In this document: one piece after another, positions 1-6,038 of the stretch
Layout: every line of letters begins with the position of its first letter
Position numbering within the stretch: the first letter of the stretch is position 1
Assembly (NCBI GenBank): GCA_005887855.1
Contig: VBQB01000030.1
Coordinates: forward strand, 1 to 6,146
Direction of reading: 5' to 3'
DNA length: 6,146 nucleotides
Origin: Verrucomicrobiota bacterium
Lineage (GTDB): Bacteria > Verrucomicrobiota > Verrucomicrobiae > Chthoniobacterales > UBA10450
Notes under the pieces: model-generated
The model's input: only the letters and a program-made list of their open reading frames with translations
Told to the model about the DNA's origin: nothing
The model's database searches: none
Translations under genes and position numbers: made by a program

Positions 1-15
1 AGAAATTCTTCGCGT

Positions 16-930
16 CTACGGCACACGGATCACGAGCCGCAGATAGAAAAACAAAAGCGGAGCGGTGAACAGCAGGCTGTCCAAGAGATCCAGCGCACCG
101 CCGATTCCGGGTAGTAGATTTCCCGAATCCTTCACACCCGTGCTGCGCTTGATAATCGATTCAGCCAGATCACCGATCACCGCCGCGAATCCAAGAAGCA
201 AACCGAGTATGGTCGCGTGGGTCCAGGTAAGCACGGACAAGTGGCCCGGCATCAGTTTGAACAAGGCCAGGCTGCAAAGCAGAGCAAAAACGAGCGCGCC
301 GAAAAATCCTTCCCAAGTCTTTTTTGCGCTGATGTGGGGAACCATAAGATGACGTCCAACGACGCTGCCGGTGAGGTAAGCGCCCATGTCGCTGAACTTC
401 GTAACCGCGATAAGGTACAAGACGTAAAACTGTCCGGTGACAGCGCCACTGCTCGACCGCGGCATGACATAAACAATCTTCGTAATGAAATTAAACAGCC
501 ATAGCACGTAGAGGAGGCCGAACAAAGTGTAGGCCATTGTTTGCAACGGTTCGTCGTGCCGCAGACGCGCGAACATCTGCCGTGCAAAGACCGTCAGCAG
601 AAAGAAGAGCAAGACCGCCGTCTCGAAATCGTACGATTGTGCCGGGCCTATTTTTGCGAAGTAATAAAAGCTTCCTACGAGCATGACCGTGCCGCAGATC
701 ATTCCGGTCACTTTGAAATTGGGCAGACTGCGATGGTCGAGCATTCCGTAAAATTCCCAAAGCGCGATCAGTCCAAACACGCTGATCAACAACCAAAACA
801 AAATCTCGAAACCGGAAAACGCGATGAGAAGCGCGATCGACCAGAGCGCGACCGTGGTGATGAAGCGCACGATAAACACTGACCGCGGCGTGACGGTATT
901 CGGCTCGCCTTGATCAATGGTTCCAGGCAT
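16..930 (-). CDS. cdsA: Phosphatidate cytidylyltransferase (CDP-diacylglycerol synthase)
   Basis: Integral inner-membrane enzyme that joins phosphatidic acid and CTP to give CDP-diacylglycerol and pyrophosphate, the branch point of phospholipid synthesis. The 304-residue protein has about eight hydrophobic segments (roughly residues 19-38, 42-60, 74-92, 104-118, 131-150, 206-226, 240-256, 285-302). The family core is clear: FSDMGAY at 179-185, SAKKTWEGFFG at 201-211, then the C-terminal signature S258-x-x-K261-R262 ... K267-D268 ... P274-G-I-G-G-x-x-D281-x-x-D284. Two signature positions differ from the classical form: Ile276 replaces His and Leu282 replaces Arg. The acidic residues remain, so I expect an active enzyme. 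The ATG at 930 is preceded by only a weak AGGA about 13 bases upstream. The gene diverges from tdh; in many bacteria dxr follows cdsA, but only 15 bases remain downstream here. Family assignment is firm. Confidence 0.95.
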   Translation of the reverse strand: MPGTIDQGEPNTVTPRSVFIVRFITTVALWSIALLIAFSGFEILFWLLISVFGLIALWEFYGMLDHRSLPNFKVTGMICGTVMLVGSFYYFAKIGPAQSYDFETAVLLFFLLTVFARQMFARLRHDEPLQTMAYTLFGLLYVLWLFNFITKIVYVMPRSSSGAVTGQFYVLYLIAVTKFSDMGAYLTGSVVGRHLMVPHISAKKTWEGFFGALVFALLCSLALFKLMPGHLSVLTWTHATILGLLLGFAAVIGDLAESIIKRSTGVKDSGNLLPGIGGALDLLDSLLFTAPLLFFYLRLVIRVP

Positions 931-940
931 GGCGATTCAA

Positions 941-954
941 TCATCCTGAGCGAA
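941..954 (+). repeat. Short interspersed repeat, copy 1 (TCATCCTGAGCGAA)
   Basis: These 14 bases are identical to 2097-2110 at the end of tdh. The core resembles a repeat type I recall as common in intergenic DNA of Verrucomicrobiota and Acidobacteriota (TCATCCTGAGCG followed by AGTCGAAGG-like sequence). This copy lies in the 5' leader of cdsA and, read on the minus strand, supplies the AGGA that is the only ribosome-site-like string before the cdsA ATG. Identity between the two copies is seen directly; family membership is from memory. Confidence 0.55.
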
Positions 955-961
955 AAAGTAT

Positions 962-1047
962 TTGTCCACAGATTACGCGAATTTCGGCAGATTAATTTCG
1001 GAATTTCATCTCATAATCGGTGTGAATGTTTGAAATCTGTGGATAAT
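962..1047. repeat. Inverted repeat between divergent cdsA and tdh
   Basis: TTGTCCACAGATT at 962-974 pairs with AATCTGTGGATAA at 1035-1047 at 12 of 13 positions, with 60 bases between the arms. The arms look like oppositely oriented copies of a short repeat whose third copy lies before kbl (3111-3133). The spacer carries a direct repeat AATTTCGG at 980-987 and 994-1001. The right arm holds a perfect match to the DnaA box TTATCCACA (minus strand, 1038-1046), the left arm a one-mismatch version (962-970). The position in the shared upstream region of two divergent genes means it could contain or disturb their promoters. I could not place a convincing -35/-10 pair for either gene. Confidence 0.6.
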
Positions 1048-1067
1048 TCTTTGCTGTGCAGAAAACG

Positions 1068-2105
1068 ATGCAGGCTGTCGTAAAAAGCAAAGCCGAGCCC
1101 GGTCTTTGGCTCGAAGAAGTACCTGTTCCTCAAGTCGGTATAGATGATGCGCTCATCCGCGTTTTAAAAACCTCAATCTGCGGCACCGATGTCCACATCT
1201 ACAACTGGGATGCGTGGGCGCAAAAAACGATTCCAGTACCGATGACCATCGGTCATGAATTTGTCGGGGTTGTCGATCTTGTCGGCGATCGTGTAAAGGG
1301 ATTTGCGCGCGGCGATCTCGTCGTTGGCGAAGGGCATATTACCTGTGGCCATTGCCGGAATTGTCTCGCTGGGCGTCGTCATCTTTGCCCGAACACGCAA
1401 GGTGTCGGCGTGAATCGATCCGGCGCGTGGGCCGAGTTTGTCGCAATCCCGCAATCAAATTGCTGGCACGCTGATCCGTCGATCCCGCTCGACGTGCTTT
1501 CGTGTTTTGATCCGCTTGGCAACGCCGTCCACACCGCCCTCTCGTTTGATCTCGTCGGCGAAGACGTGCTGATCACCGGCGCGGGCCCAATCGGTTGCAT
1601 GGCCATCCCAATCTGCAAACAAGCTGGCGCGCGTTATGTCATCATCACCGACATCAATCCGTATCGTCTCGAGCTGGCGCACAAAATGGGAGTAAATCTC
1701 GCGCTCGACGTCCGCACGGAAAAACTCGGCGATGCCATGCAGACGCTCGGCATGAAAGAAGGGTTCGATGTCGCGCTCGAAATGTCCGGCAGCCCGAAAG
1801 CTTTCGCCGACATCTTGCCGAACATGTTTCACGGCGGCAAAATCGCCTTGCTTGGCATTATGCCCGGCAGCGCCGCGATCGATTGGAACCTGGTCGTCTT
1901 CAATCAGCTCACCATCAAAGGAATCTACGGCCGGGAGATGTACGAAACCTGGTACAAAATGACCGCCCTGATCCAGTCCGGGCTCGACATCTCACCGGTC
2001 ATAACCCACCGCTTTCCCTATAAAGAATTTCGGGAAGCCATCGAACTCATGAAATCCGGCAACTCCGGCAAAATCTTGCTCGATTGGAGTAATTTGTCAT
2101 CCTGA
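1068..2105 (+). CDS. tdh: L-threonine 3-dehydrogenase (NAD+, zinc-dependent)
   Basis: Cytoplasmic enzyme that oxidises L-threonine to 2-amino-3-ketobutyrate with NAD+, the first step of threonine breakdown to glycine; Kbl, encoded further right, does the second. The 345-residue medium-chain dehydrogenase matches E. coli Tdh along its whole length: catalytic-zinc residues C38, H63 and E64, structural-zinc cysteines C93, C96, C99 and C107, the NAD-binding GAGPIG at 171-176 with D195 after the second strand, and the family string [14 protein letters not shown] at 285-298. I chose the ATG at 1068 because these residues then fall at the E. coli numbers. An in-frame GTG at 1056 would add MQKT and cannot be excluded; neither start has a good ribosome site. 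The final residues after LLDW (SNLSS) exceed the E. coli end and are partly encoded by an intergenic repeat that also supplies the TGA stop. Confidence 0.96.
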   Translation: MQAVVKSKAEPGLWLEEVPVPQVGIDDALIRVLKTSICGTDVHIYNWDAWAQKTIPVPMTIGHEFVGVVDLVGDRVKGFARGDLVVGEGHITCGHCRNCLAGRRHLCPNTQGVGVNRSGAWAEFVAIPQSNCWHADPSIPLDVLSCFDPLGNAVHTALSFDLVGEDVLITGAGPIGCMAIPICKQAGARYVIITDINPYRLELAHKMGVNLALDVRTEKLGDAMQTLGMKEGFDVALEMSGSPKAFADILPNMFHGGKIALLGIMPGSAAIDWNLVVFNQLTIKGIYGREMYETWYKMTALIQSGLDISPVITHRFPYKEFREAIELMKSGNSGKILLDWSNLSS

Positions 2106-2144
2106 GCGAACGCTTGCCCTGAGCGGAGTCGAATGGTCGAAGGT
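2094..2144 (+). repeat. Short interspersed repeat, copy 2, overlapping the tdh stop
   Basis: TCATCCTGAGCGAA (2097-2110) is identical to copy 1 at 941-954. It is followed by a second CCTGAGCG at 2118-2125 (first at 2101-2108, period 17) and two GTCGAA strings (2128-2133, 2136-2141), ending in AAGG. The combined pattern resembles the CCTGAGC...GTCGAAGG repeats I know from environmental genomes. The tdh stop TGA (2103-2105) lies inside it. The remaining bases to 2192, between convergent tdh and the lipoprotein gene, show no strong hairpin followed by a T run, so I call no terminator. Confidence 0.6.
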
Positions 2145-2192
2145 CTGGTGCGAGTCGGAGCAATCGGACACCGAAAAGAGATTTATCGATGA

Positions 2193-2936
2193 TTACTGCA
2201 GCGCTGCCGCTTGTTCTTCGCGGCCTTCCAACTCCAGCACCATCCGTTTGATGTGCTTGTAGTCCTGGTGCGATCGGAGGAACTGCAAGCTTTGCTGCGG
2301 ATCGCCCCATTGCAGGACTTGGATCGTCTCTTGACGAGCGCCCCACGTGTTCATGTCGCGCGAATTCGCCATGTAGAGATCGATCGTGTTACGCCCGGAA
2401 AGTGCCCAGCCGTAATCGTCGACGCGATACATTTGCCCGGTCGATAGCAGCCGAAACGTCGTTCCCATCGGCCAACGCGACCAGTCGGCCGCCGCACTGC
2501 CGATTACTCGGGCTGTTCCAACTGCGGTGGCGCGCCTCACGGGACGTGTCGTTTTCGTAACGCGCGTTGTCGTTTTTACGCGGCTGGTTGTCCTGTTGTC
2601 ATCCATTGAGAACGGCTGGAGAACTACATCTGAGTTCGACACACGACGGACTCCGACATCATCGCTTTCGGAAACTGGAATTGCGCGCAAAGCATTTTCA
2701 GCGCGGTGAATCGGCGGACCGGCGGCGTGTAATTCTCCGCCGAGCGCGTTGTGATTGCTGTATTCTCGATGATCTGATTCTGTGTGCGTGTACGCAGTCG
2801 TGCGCACATTTTGAAAATCCGTTTTCGCCAAGGGGCGCTCGAACTGTGGCAGGGGACGCGGACCTGCCCCGCAGGCACTGAGGAAAAGTGCCCCGATCAC
2901 GGCGAGCGAAAAAAATAGTAACTGTGAGCTACGCAA
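2193..2936 (-). CDS. 3D-domain (double-psi beta-barrel) lipoprotein
   Basis: Probable outer-membrane or periplasmic lipoprotein of 247 residues. The N-terminus is a lipoprotein signal peptide with hydrophobic residues 6-18 and lipobox L19-S-A-C22, so mature protein would start at the lipidated C22. The C-terminal half carries a 3D domain, the fold shared with MltA and related cell-wall proteins: [13 protein letters not shown] at 147-159, [10 protein letters not shown] at 172-181 and NTIDLYM at 183-189, giving the conserved aspartates D151, D174 (or D173) and D186, then a closing strand near 201-210. The first strand is probably RTTAYT at 45-50. About 90 residues rich in Thr and Arg separate it from the rest, including a seven-residue imperfect repeat at 116-136. 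The domain suggests peptidoglycan binding or cleavage, but the substrate is unknown. The start is TTG at 2936: an in-frame stop lies three codons upstream and no ATG precedes the signal peptide. It lies opposite in strand to tdh and kbl, between them. Confidence 0.82.
   Translation of the reverse strand: MRSSQLLFFSLAVIGALFLSACGAGPRPLPQFERPLAKTDFQNVRTTAYTHTESDHREYSNHNALGGELHAAGPPIHRAENALRAIPVSESDDVGVRRVSNSDVVLQPFSMDDNRTTSRVKTTTRVTKTTRPVRRATAVGTARVIGSAAADWSRWPMGTTFRLLSTGQMYRVDDYGWALSGRNTIDLYMANSRDMNTWGARQETIQVLQWGDPQQSLQFLRSHQDYKHIKRMVLELEGREEQAAALQ
2529..2591 (-). repeat. Seven-codon imperfect tandem repeat inside the 3D lipoprotein gene
   Basis: Residues 116-136 of the lipoprotein read as three seven-residue units, [14 protein letters not shown] and TRPVRRA, encoded by 21-base units. 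Seven of 21 residues are Arg or Lys and none is acidic. The stretch lies between the first strand and the main block of the 3D domain and is probably an exposed, flexible basic loop. Basic loops in envelope proteins can contact anionic polymers, but that role is inference here. Confidence 0.6.
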
Positions 2937-2950
2937 AGAAGATCAGGCGA

Positions 2951-2970
2951 GTTATTAACAGTTATTCACA
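2951..2970 (+). repeat. Tandem decamer GTTATTAACA / GTTATTCACA
   Basis: Two adjacent ten-base units differ at one position. The second contains TTATTCACA (2962-2970), which fits the DnaA-box consensus TTATNCACA. It lies 15 bases upstream of the lipoprotein TTG start and about 167 bases before kbl. It could be a binding site for a regulator of either gene or chance in AT-rich DNA. Confidence 0.4.
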
Positions 2971-3108
2971 ACCCGAAGCAAGGCTATTTTTTGAAAATTT
3001 TTTAGTCAGGAAGCCGGGAGAACAGAAAAAAGATCAGCCTATGAGATGGACACAGGGTGTGACAGATAGTGGGGCTAACTTCCTTCGCGTGTTCCTTTTC
3101 CTGCTCTG

Positions 3109-3136
3109 CAAAATCTGTGTAATCTATGGACTAATT
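3109..3136 (+). repeat. ATCTGTGTAATCTATGGA-type repeat directly before kbl
   Basis: AATCTGTGTAATCTATGGAC (3112-3131) matches the reverse complement of the left arm near 963-985 at 18 of 23 positions over the aligned stretch, and shares its core with 1034-1047. The copy runs right up to the kbl ATG at 3137, so it forms the untranslated leader where a ribosome site would be expected; only a weak GGA is present. Repeats of the form AATCTGTG.AATCTGTGGA are, from memory, widespread in environmental bacterial genomes. Confidence 0.5.
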
Positions 3137-4324
3137 ATGCTCGCCGAATTCGAAAAGCAGGTTTCTCAAACGCTCGAAGAAATTAAGTCGCAAGGCCTTT
3201 ATAAAACCGAGCGGGTCATCACCACTCCGCAGGACGCGCACATTGCGATCACGGGAGGCCGCCGCGTCCTCAACATGTGCGCGAACAATTATCTGGGTCT
3301 CGCCGATCATCCTGCGCTCATCGCCGCGGCCAAAGAAGCGCTCGATACGCACGGTTTCGGCATGGCGAGCGTGCGTTTTATTTGCGGCACGCAGGACATC
3401 CATAAGGAACTCGAGGCCGCACTGACGAAATTCCTCGGGACCGAGGAGACGATTCTCTATCCATCATGCTTCGACGCGAACGGCGGTCTGTTCGAAACGC
3501 TGCTCACTGACAAGGACGCGGTGATCAGCGATGAATTGAATCACGCGAGCATCATCGACGGCATTCGGCTCTGCAAAGCGCAGCGGTTTCGTTACAAGCA
3601 CAACGACATGGCCGACCTCGGAGCGCAGCTGACCGCGGCAAAAGGTGCTCGGTTCAGGTTGATTGCGACCGACGGCTGTTTCTCGATGGACGGAACGATC
3701 GCGAACTTGAAGGGAATTGCCGAACTCGCGGAAAAATACAACGCACTTACGATGATCGACGATGCGCATGCGGCAGGGTTTCTCGGCAAGACCGGCCGCG
3801 GCACACACGAATATTGCGGCGTGATGGGCAAGATCGACATCATCACCGGCACGCTCGGCAAAGCGCTCGGCGGCGCGAGCGGGGGTTACACGAGCGGCCG
3901 CAAAGAGATTGTCGATCTTTTGCGCCAACGCTCGCGACCGTATCTTTTTTCAAACACGATCGCGCCACCAGTTGTCGCTGCATCCTTGAAGGCGATTGAA
4001 TTACTCAGCGCATCAACCGAATTGCGCGACAAGCTCGAAGGGAACACAAAATATTTCCGTACAGCGCTCACGGAGCGTGGCCTAACGATAAAGCCCGGCG
4101 CGCATCCGATTGTTCCAATCATGCTCGGCGACGCGGCGAAATCGCAAAAGTTTGCCGCGCGCATGCTCGAGAAAGGCGTCTACGTGATCGGATTTTTTTA
4201 TCCGGTTGTTCCGCATGGCGCTGCGCGCGTTCGCACCCAGGTTTCCGCGGCGCACTCGCGCGAAGATTTAGAATTCGCTGTAAACGCCTTTGCCGAAACC
4301 AACGAAGAACTAAAGAAACTGTAG
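3137..4324 (+). CDS. kbl: Glycine C-acetyltransferase (2-amino-3-ketobutyrate CoA ligase)
   Basis: PLP-dependent cytoplasmic enzyme of the alpha-oxoamine synthase family (fold type I). It converts 2-amino-3-ketobutyrate plus CoA to glycine and acetyl-CoA, completing the Tdh route. The 395-residue product tracks E. coli Kbl (398 residues) closely: [12 protein letters not shown] at 48-59, [16 protein letters not shown] at 72-87, [11 protein letters not shown] at 132-142 with the PLP-stacking H136, DDAH at 208-211 (D208, H211), the Schiff-base lysine K242 in [21 protein letters not shown] at 263-273, and R366 in the position of the substrate-carboxylate arginine. The open frame reaches back to 2888, but the ATG at 3137 is chosen because MLAEFEKQV aligns with the E. 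coli N-terminus. The stop TAG at 4322-4324 touches a hairpin repeat. Unlike the usual kbl-tdh operon, tdh lies 1 kb upstream beyond an opposite-strand gene. The assignment is firm because the match favours Kbl over the related BioF, HemA and Spt enzymes. Confidence 0.96.
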   Translation: MLAEFEKQVSQTLEEIKSQGLYKTERVITTPQDAHIAITGGRRVLNMCANNYLGLADHPALIAAAKEALDTHGFGMASVRFICGTQDIHKELEAALTKFLGTEETILYPSCFDANGGLFETLLTDKDAVISDELNHASIIDGIRLCKAQRFRYKHNDMADLGAQLTAAKGARFRLIATDGCFSMDGTIANLKGIAELAEKYNALTMIDDAHAAGFLGKTGRGTHEYCGVMGKIDIITGTLGKALGGASGGYTSGRKEIVDLLRQRSRPYLFSNTIAPPVVAASLKAIELLSASTELRDKLEGNTKYFRTALTERGLTIKPGAHPIVPIMLGDAAKSQKFAARMLEKGVYVIGFFYPVVPHGAARVRTQVSAAHSREDLEFAVNAFAETNEELKKL

Positions 4325-4326
4325 TG

Positions 4327-4373
4327 GCAGCCGTCTCGGCTGCAGAATCAAACAAGGCCGGGCGACACGCCCG
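4327..4373. repeat. Twin GC hairpins between kbl and the DUF3303 gene
   Basis: Two perfect small stem-loops stand close together: GCAGCCG-TCT-CGGCTGC (4327-4343, 7-base-pair stem) and CGGGCG-ACA-CGCCCG (4359-4373, 6-base-pair stem). Neither is followed by a T run, so a Rho-independent terminator is unlikely. The string GTAGTGGCAGCCGTCTCGG resembles interspersed palindromic repeats I recall from Verrucomicrobiota. As RNA, the pair could protect the kbl 3' end or reduce read-through to the following gene. Confidence 0.6.
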
Positions 4374-4402
4374 CCCACCGTAAGAATCCTGGAAAACACA
4401 AA

Positions 4403-4681
4403 ATGCTTTACATGGTCGTCGAACGCTTCAAAGAAGGAGCGGCGCCCGAGATTTATCGGCGCTTCCGCGAGAAAGGCCGGATGATGCCAGACGGGCTCGA
4501 GTACGTCTCCAGTTGGATCGATCACGATTTCAAAATCTGCTGGCAACTGATGAAGACTGAAGACTTCGCACTGTTCGATCGTTGGATCGACAATTGGCGC
4601 GACCTGATGGACTTCGAAATCGTGCCGGTTCGCACCTCGGCCGAAGTGCGAAAGCTGATGGCGTCTCGCGCCGATCTTTAA
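4403..4681 (+). CDS. DUF3303 family protein
   Basis: Small soluble protein of 92 residues with no signal peptide or membrane segment. It has the features I associate with DUF3303: MLYMVVERFK at the start, YRRFREKGRMMPDGL near 18-32, YVSSWID at 34-40, and the tail W57-xxx-NWRDLMDFEIVPVRTSAEV to about residue 81. These proteins are predicted to adopt a small ferredoxin-like alpha-beta fold; no reaction is established that I know of. The ATG at 4403 has a weak GGA about nine bases upstream, and the start fits the family's usual MLYMV. The next gene begins 17 bases after its stop, so the two are probably cotranscribed; whether transcription starts from kbl is unclear because of the hairpin-bearing 78-base gap. 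Confidence 0.85.
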   Translation: MLYMVVERFKEGAAPEIYRRFREKGRMMPDGLEYVSSWIDHDFKICWQLMKTEDFALFDRWIDNWRDLMDFEIVPVRTSAEVRKLMASRADL

Positions 4682-4698
4682 GGTGCTCGCCAAAATTT

Positions 4699-6036
4699 AT
4701 GAGGTTCGTAGCGCCATCGATTTTCCTGGTCGGCGCAATCGCGCTGCATGGCGAAACAATCCAGGAACGAATATCGGCGTATGTTCGGAGCTACGCCGAC
4801 GCCGGATTGTTCAGCGGTGTAGTCCTTGTGTCAAAAGGTAACGCCGTTGTTTATCAACAGGCTTTCGGTCTCGCTGATCGGGCGTTGAAAGTTCCGAACA
4901 CAGTGCAAAGCAAATTTTACATCGCGTCGCTCAGCAAGCCGATCACTGCCGTCGGGGTCCTTCGACTCGTCGAACAAGGCAAGCTCAGCCTGGATGATCA
5001 TCTCTCGAAGTTTGTGCCCGATTTCCCGGGCGACGACAAAATTACGATCGAAGAATTGCTGACGCATTACTCCGGCCCAGCCGACGCCAGCGCAGACCCC
5101 GCTTACAACAACTGGTCGCGCTTTCCGCAAACACCGGCCGCCCTGGTCGAGTGCGTGAAGAAAAAATCACCGGAGAGCAAGCCGGGAACGCATTATTTCT
5201 ACAGCAACTCGAACTGCCACATCCTCGCCTTAATCATTGAAAAACAATCCGGGCAAAGTTACGGCGAATTTTTGGCGAAGGAGATTTTCCAACCCTTGAG
5301 CATGAGCGACACGGCCCATCAGGCGACTGATAGCGCAATCGTTCAACATCTCGTGCACGGTTACAACCCAGCAAGAGCGGCTGATTTCGAAAACGCGCCA
5401 TATCTCGATTGGACCAGCAAAACCGGCAACGGTTCACTCTATTCCACCGCGGAAGATCTCCTGCGTTTTCAGCGCGCGCTGCAAGATGGGAAGCTGCTCA
5501 GGCCCGAGACGCTGCGTGCATCGTATGGATTCGATCGAAAAGATCGCAACGTCGGAATGTTTTGGTTTGGTCGACAACGCTTTGGTCATCGCAGCGTCTT
5601 CGTCAATGGAAGTAGTCCCGGATTCGAGGCGCACTTCGAACGATTCATCGATGATGACGCCGCCGTGATTGTTCTTTCGAATCTTTATCTCGCCTCGCCA
5701 TCAATCATCGCCGAGGACCTCGGCGCGATTCTCTTCGATCAGCCGGTGACGCGACAGGTTCCGAGATCGGTCAAATTATCGGAGGACGATTTGAGAAAAT
5801 TCGCTGGATCATTCCGCTTCAGCCCCGATTACTTCGTCAAGAATGCGCCAATCAAAGTCGAAGCTCATCGCGATTATCTGTCGTTGGTCAATCGCGGAAG
5901 TGGATTCGCGATTCCCCTTCTGCCGATTGAGGGTGGCCGCTTTTTCGACCGCAGCTTTTGGTCGTTCGTTCGCTTCGAGAAAGACAAGTTGATTTATCGC
6001 AACGGCGACACCGATTACGTTGCCACGCGCGAGTAA
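4699..6036 (+). CDS. Exported serine hydrolase, beta-lactamase/PBP4-like (class C fold)
   Basis: Protein of 445 residues starting with a likely signal peptide (MRFVAPSIFLVGAIALHG, cleavage near 18), so probably periplasmic. Residues about 25-345 form a beta-lactamase-family domain: the nucleophile motif S77-L-S-K80 within YIASLSKPITAVGVLRL, LSLDDHLSKFVPDFP at 96-110, ITIEELLTHYSG at 115-126, and the second motif Y168-S-N170 in FYSNSNC. The third motif, usually H-x-G or K-T-G, appears as V302-N-G304 in FVNGSSPGF, lacking the basic residue. A KTG at 241-243 is in the wrong place, just before the LYSTAEDLLRF segment. Residues about 355-440 form a separate C-terminal beta domain resembling those appended to such hydrolases (DUF3471-like). 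Such enzymes include D-aminopeptidases, esterases and penicillin-recognising proteins; substrate cannot be told. The open frame extends back to 4582, but the ATG at 4699 starts the signal peptide and follows AAGGTG at a rather long 13-base spacing. Confidence 0.9.
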   Translation: MRFVAPSIFLVGAIALHGETIQERISAYVRSYADAGLFSGVVLVSKGNAVVYQQAFGLADRALKVPNTVQSKFYIASLSKPITAVGVLRLVEQGKLSLDDHLSKFVPDFPGDDKITIEELLTHYSGPADASADPAYNNWSRFPQTPAALVECVKKKSPESKPGTHYFYSNSNCHILALIIEKQSGQSYGEFLAKEIFQPLSMSDTAHQATDSAIVQHLVHGYNPARAADFENAPYLDWTSKTGNGSLYSTAEDLLRFQRALQDGKLLRPETLRASYGFDRKDRNVGMFWFGRQRFGHRSVFVNGSSPGFEAHFERFIDDDAAVIVLSNLYLASPSIIAEDLGAILFDQPVTRQVPRSVKLSEDDLRKFAGSFRFSPDYFVKNAPIKVEAHRDYLSLVNRGSGFAIPLLPIEGGRFFDRSFWSFVRFEKDKLIYRNGDTDYVATRE

Positions 6037-6038
6037 AG

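Larger units (their letters stand above)
2937..3136. other. 200-base AT-rich intergenic region between divergent lipoprotein gene and kbl
   Basis: This gap holds the leaders of two divergent genes. Visible in it are a tandem decamer (2951-2970), an AT-rich stretch (about 2986-3004), and near its right end a copy of the ATCTGTGTAATC-type repeat. The kbl frame happens to stay open across it, but the conceptual peptide resembles nothing in the Kbl family and the sequence is more AT-rich than the genes, so I treat it as non-coding. No convincing sigma-70 promoter could be fixed for either gene. Confidence 0.6.

Noticed and set aside
1030..1047. Promoter TTGAAA ... GATAAT before tdh
   Set aside because: The spacing between the boxes is only six bases, and GATAAT lies in a repeat arm. 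No acceptable -35 lies 16-18 bases upstream.
1056..1067. GTG start for tdh
   Set aside because: Zinc-ligand numbering equals that of E. coli Tdh only with the ATG at 1068; GTG is kept as an alternative, as neither start has a clear ribosome site.
962..2970. Replication origin, based on three DnaA-box-like 9-mers
   Set aside because: The boxes are scattered over 2 kb around metabolic genes, two lie in a repeat, and no dnaA, dnaN or similar neighbour is present.
2888..3136. N-terminal extension of Kbl by 83 residues in an open frame
   Set aside because: The added peptide has no match to the Kbl N-terminus, overlaps the start of the opposite-strand lipoprotein gene and spans repeat-like DNA. 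The ATG at 3137 aligns with the E. coli start.
3464..3928. Long minus-strand open frame inside kbl, and similar frames inside other genes
   Set aside because: These are antisense shadows of well-supported genes; the peptides are Arg/Ala-rich without recognisable domains.
4327..4373. Rho-independent terminator after kbl
   Set aside because: Both stems are followed by A/C-rich sequence without a T run.
4582..4698. Earlier start for the serine hydrolase inside the DUF3303 gene
   Set aside because: It would bury the signal peptide behind 39 residues that are an out-of-frame reading of the DUF3303 gene. The ATG at 4699 gives a proper export signal.
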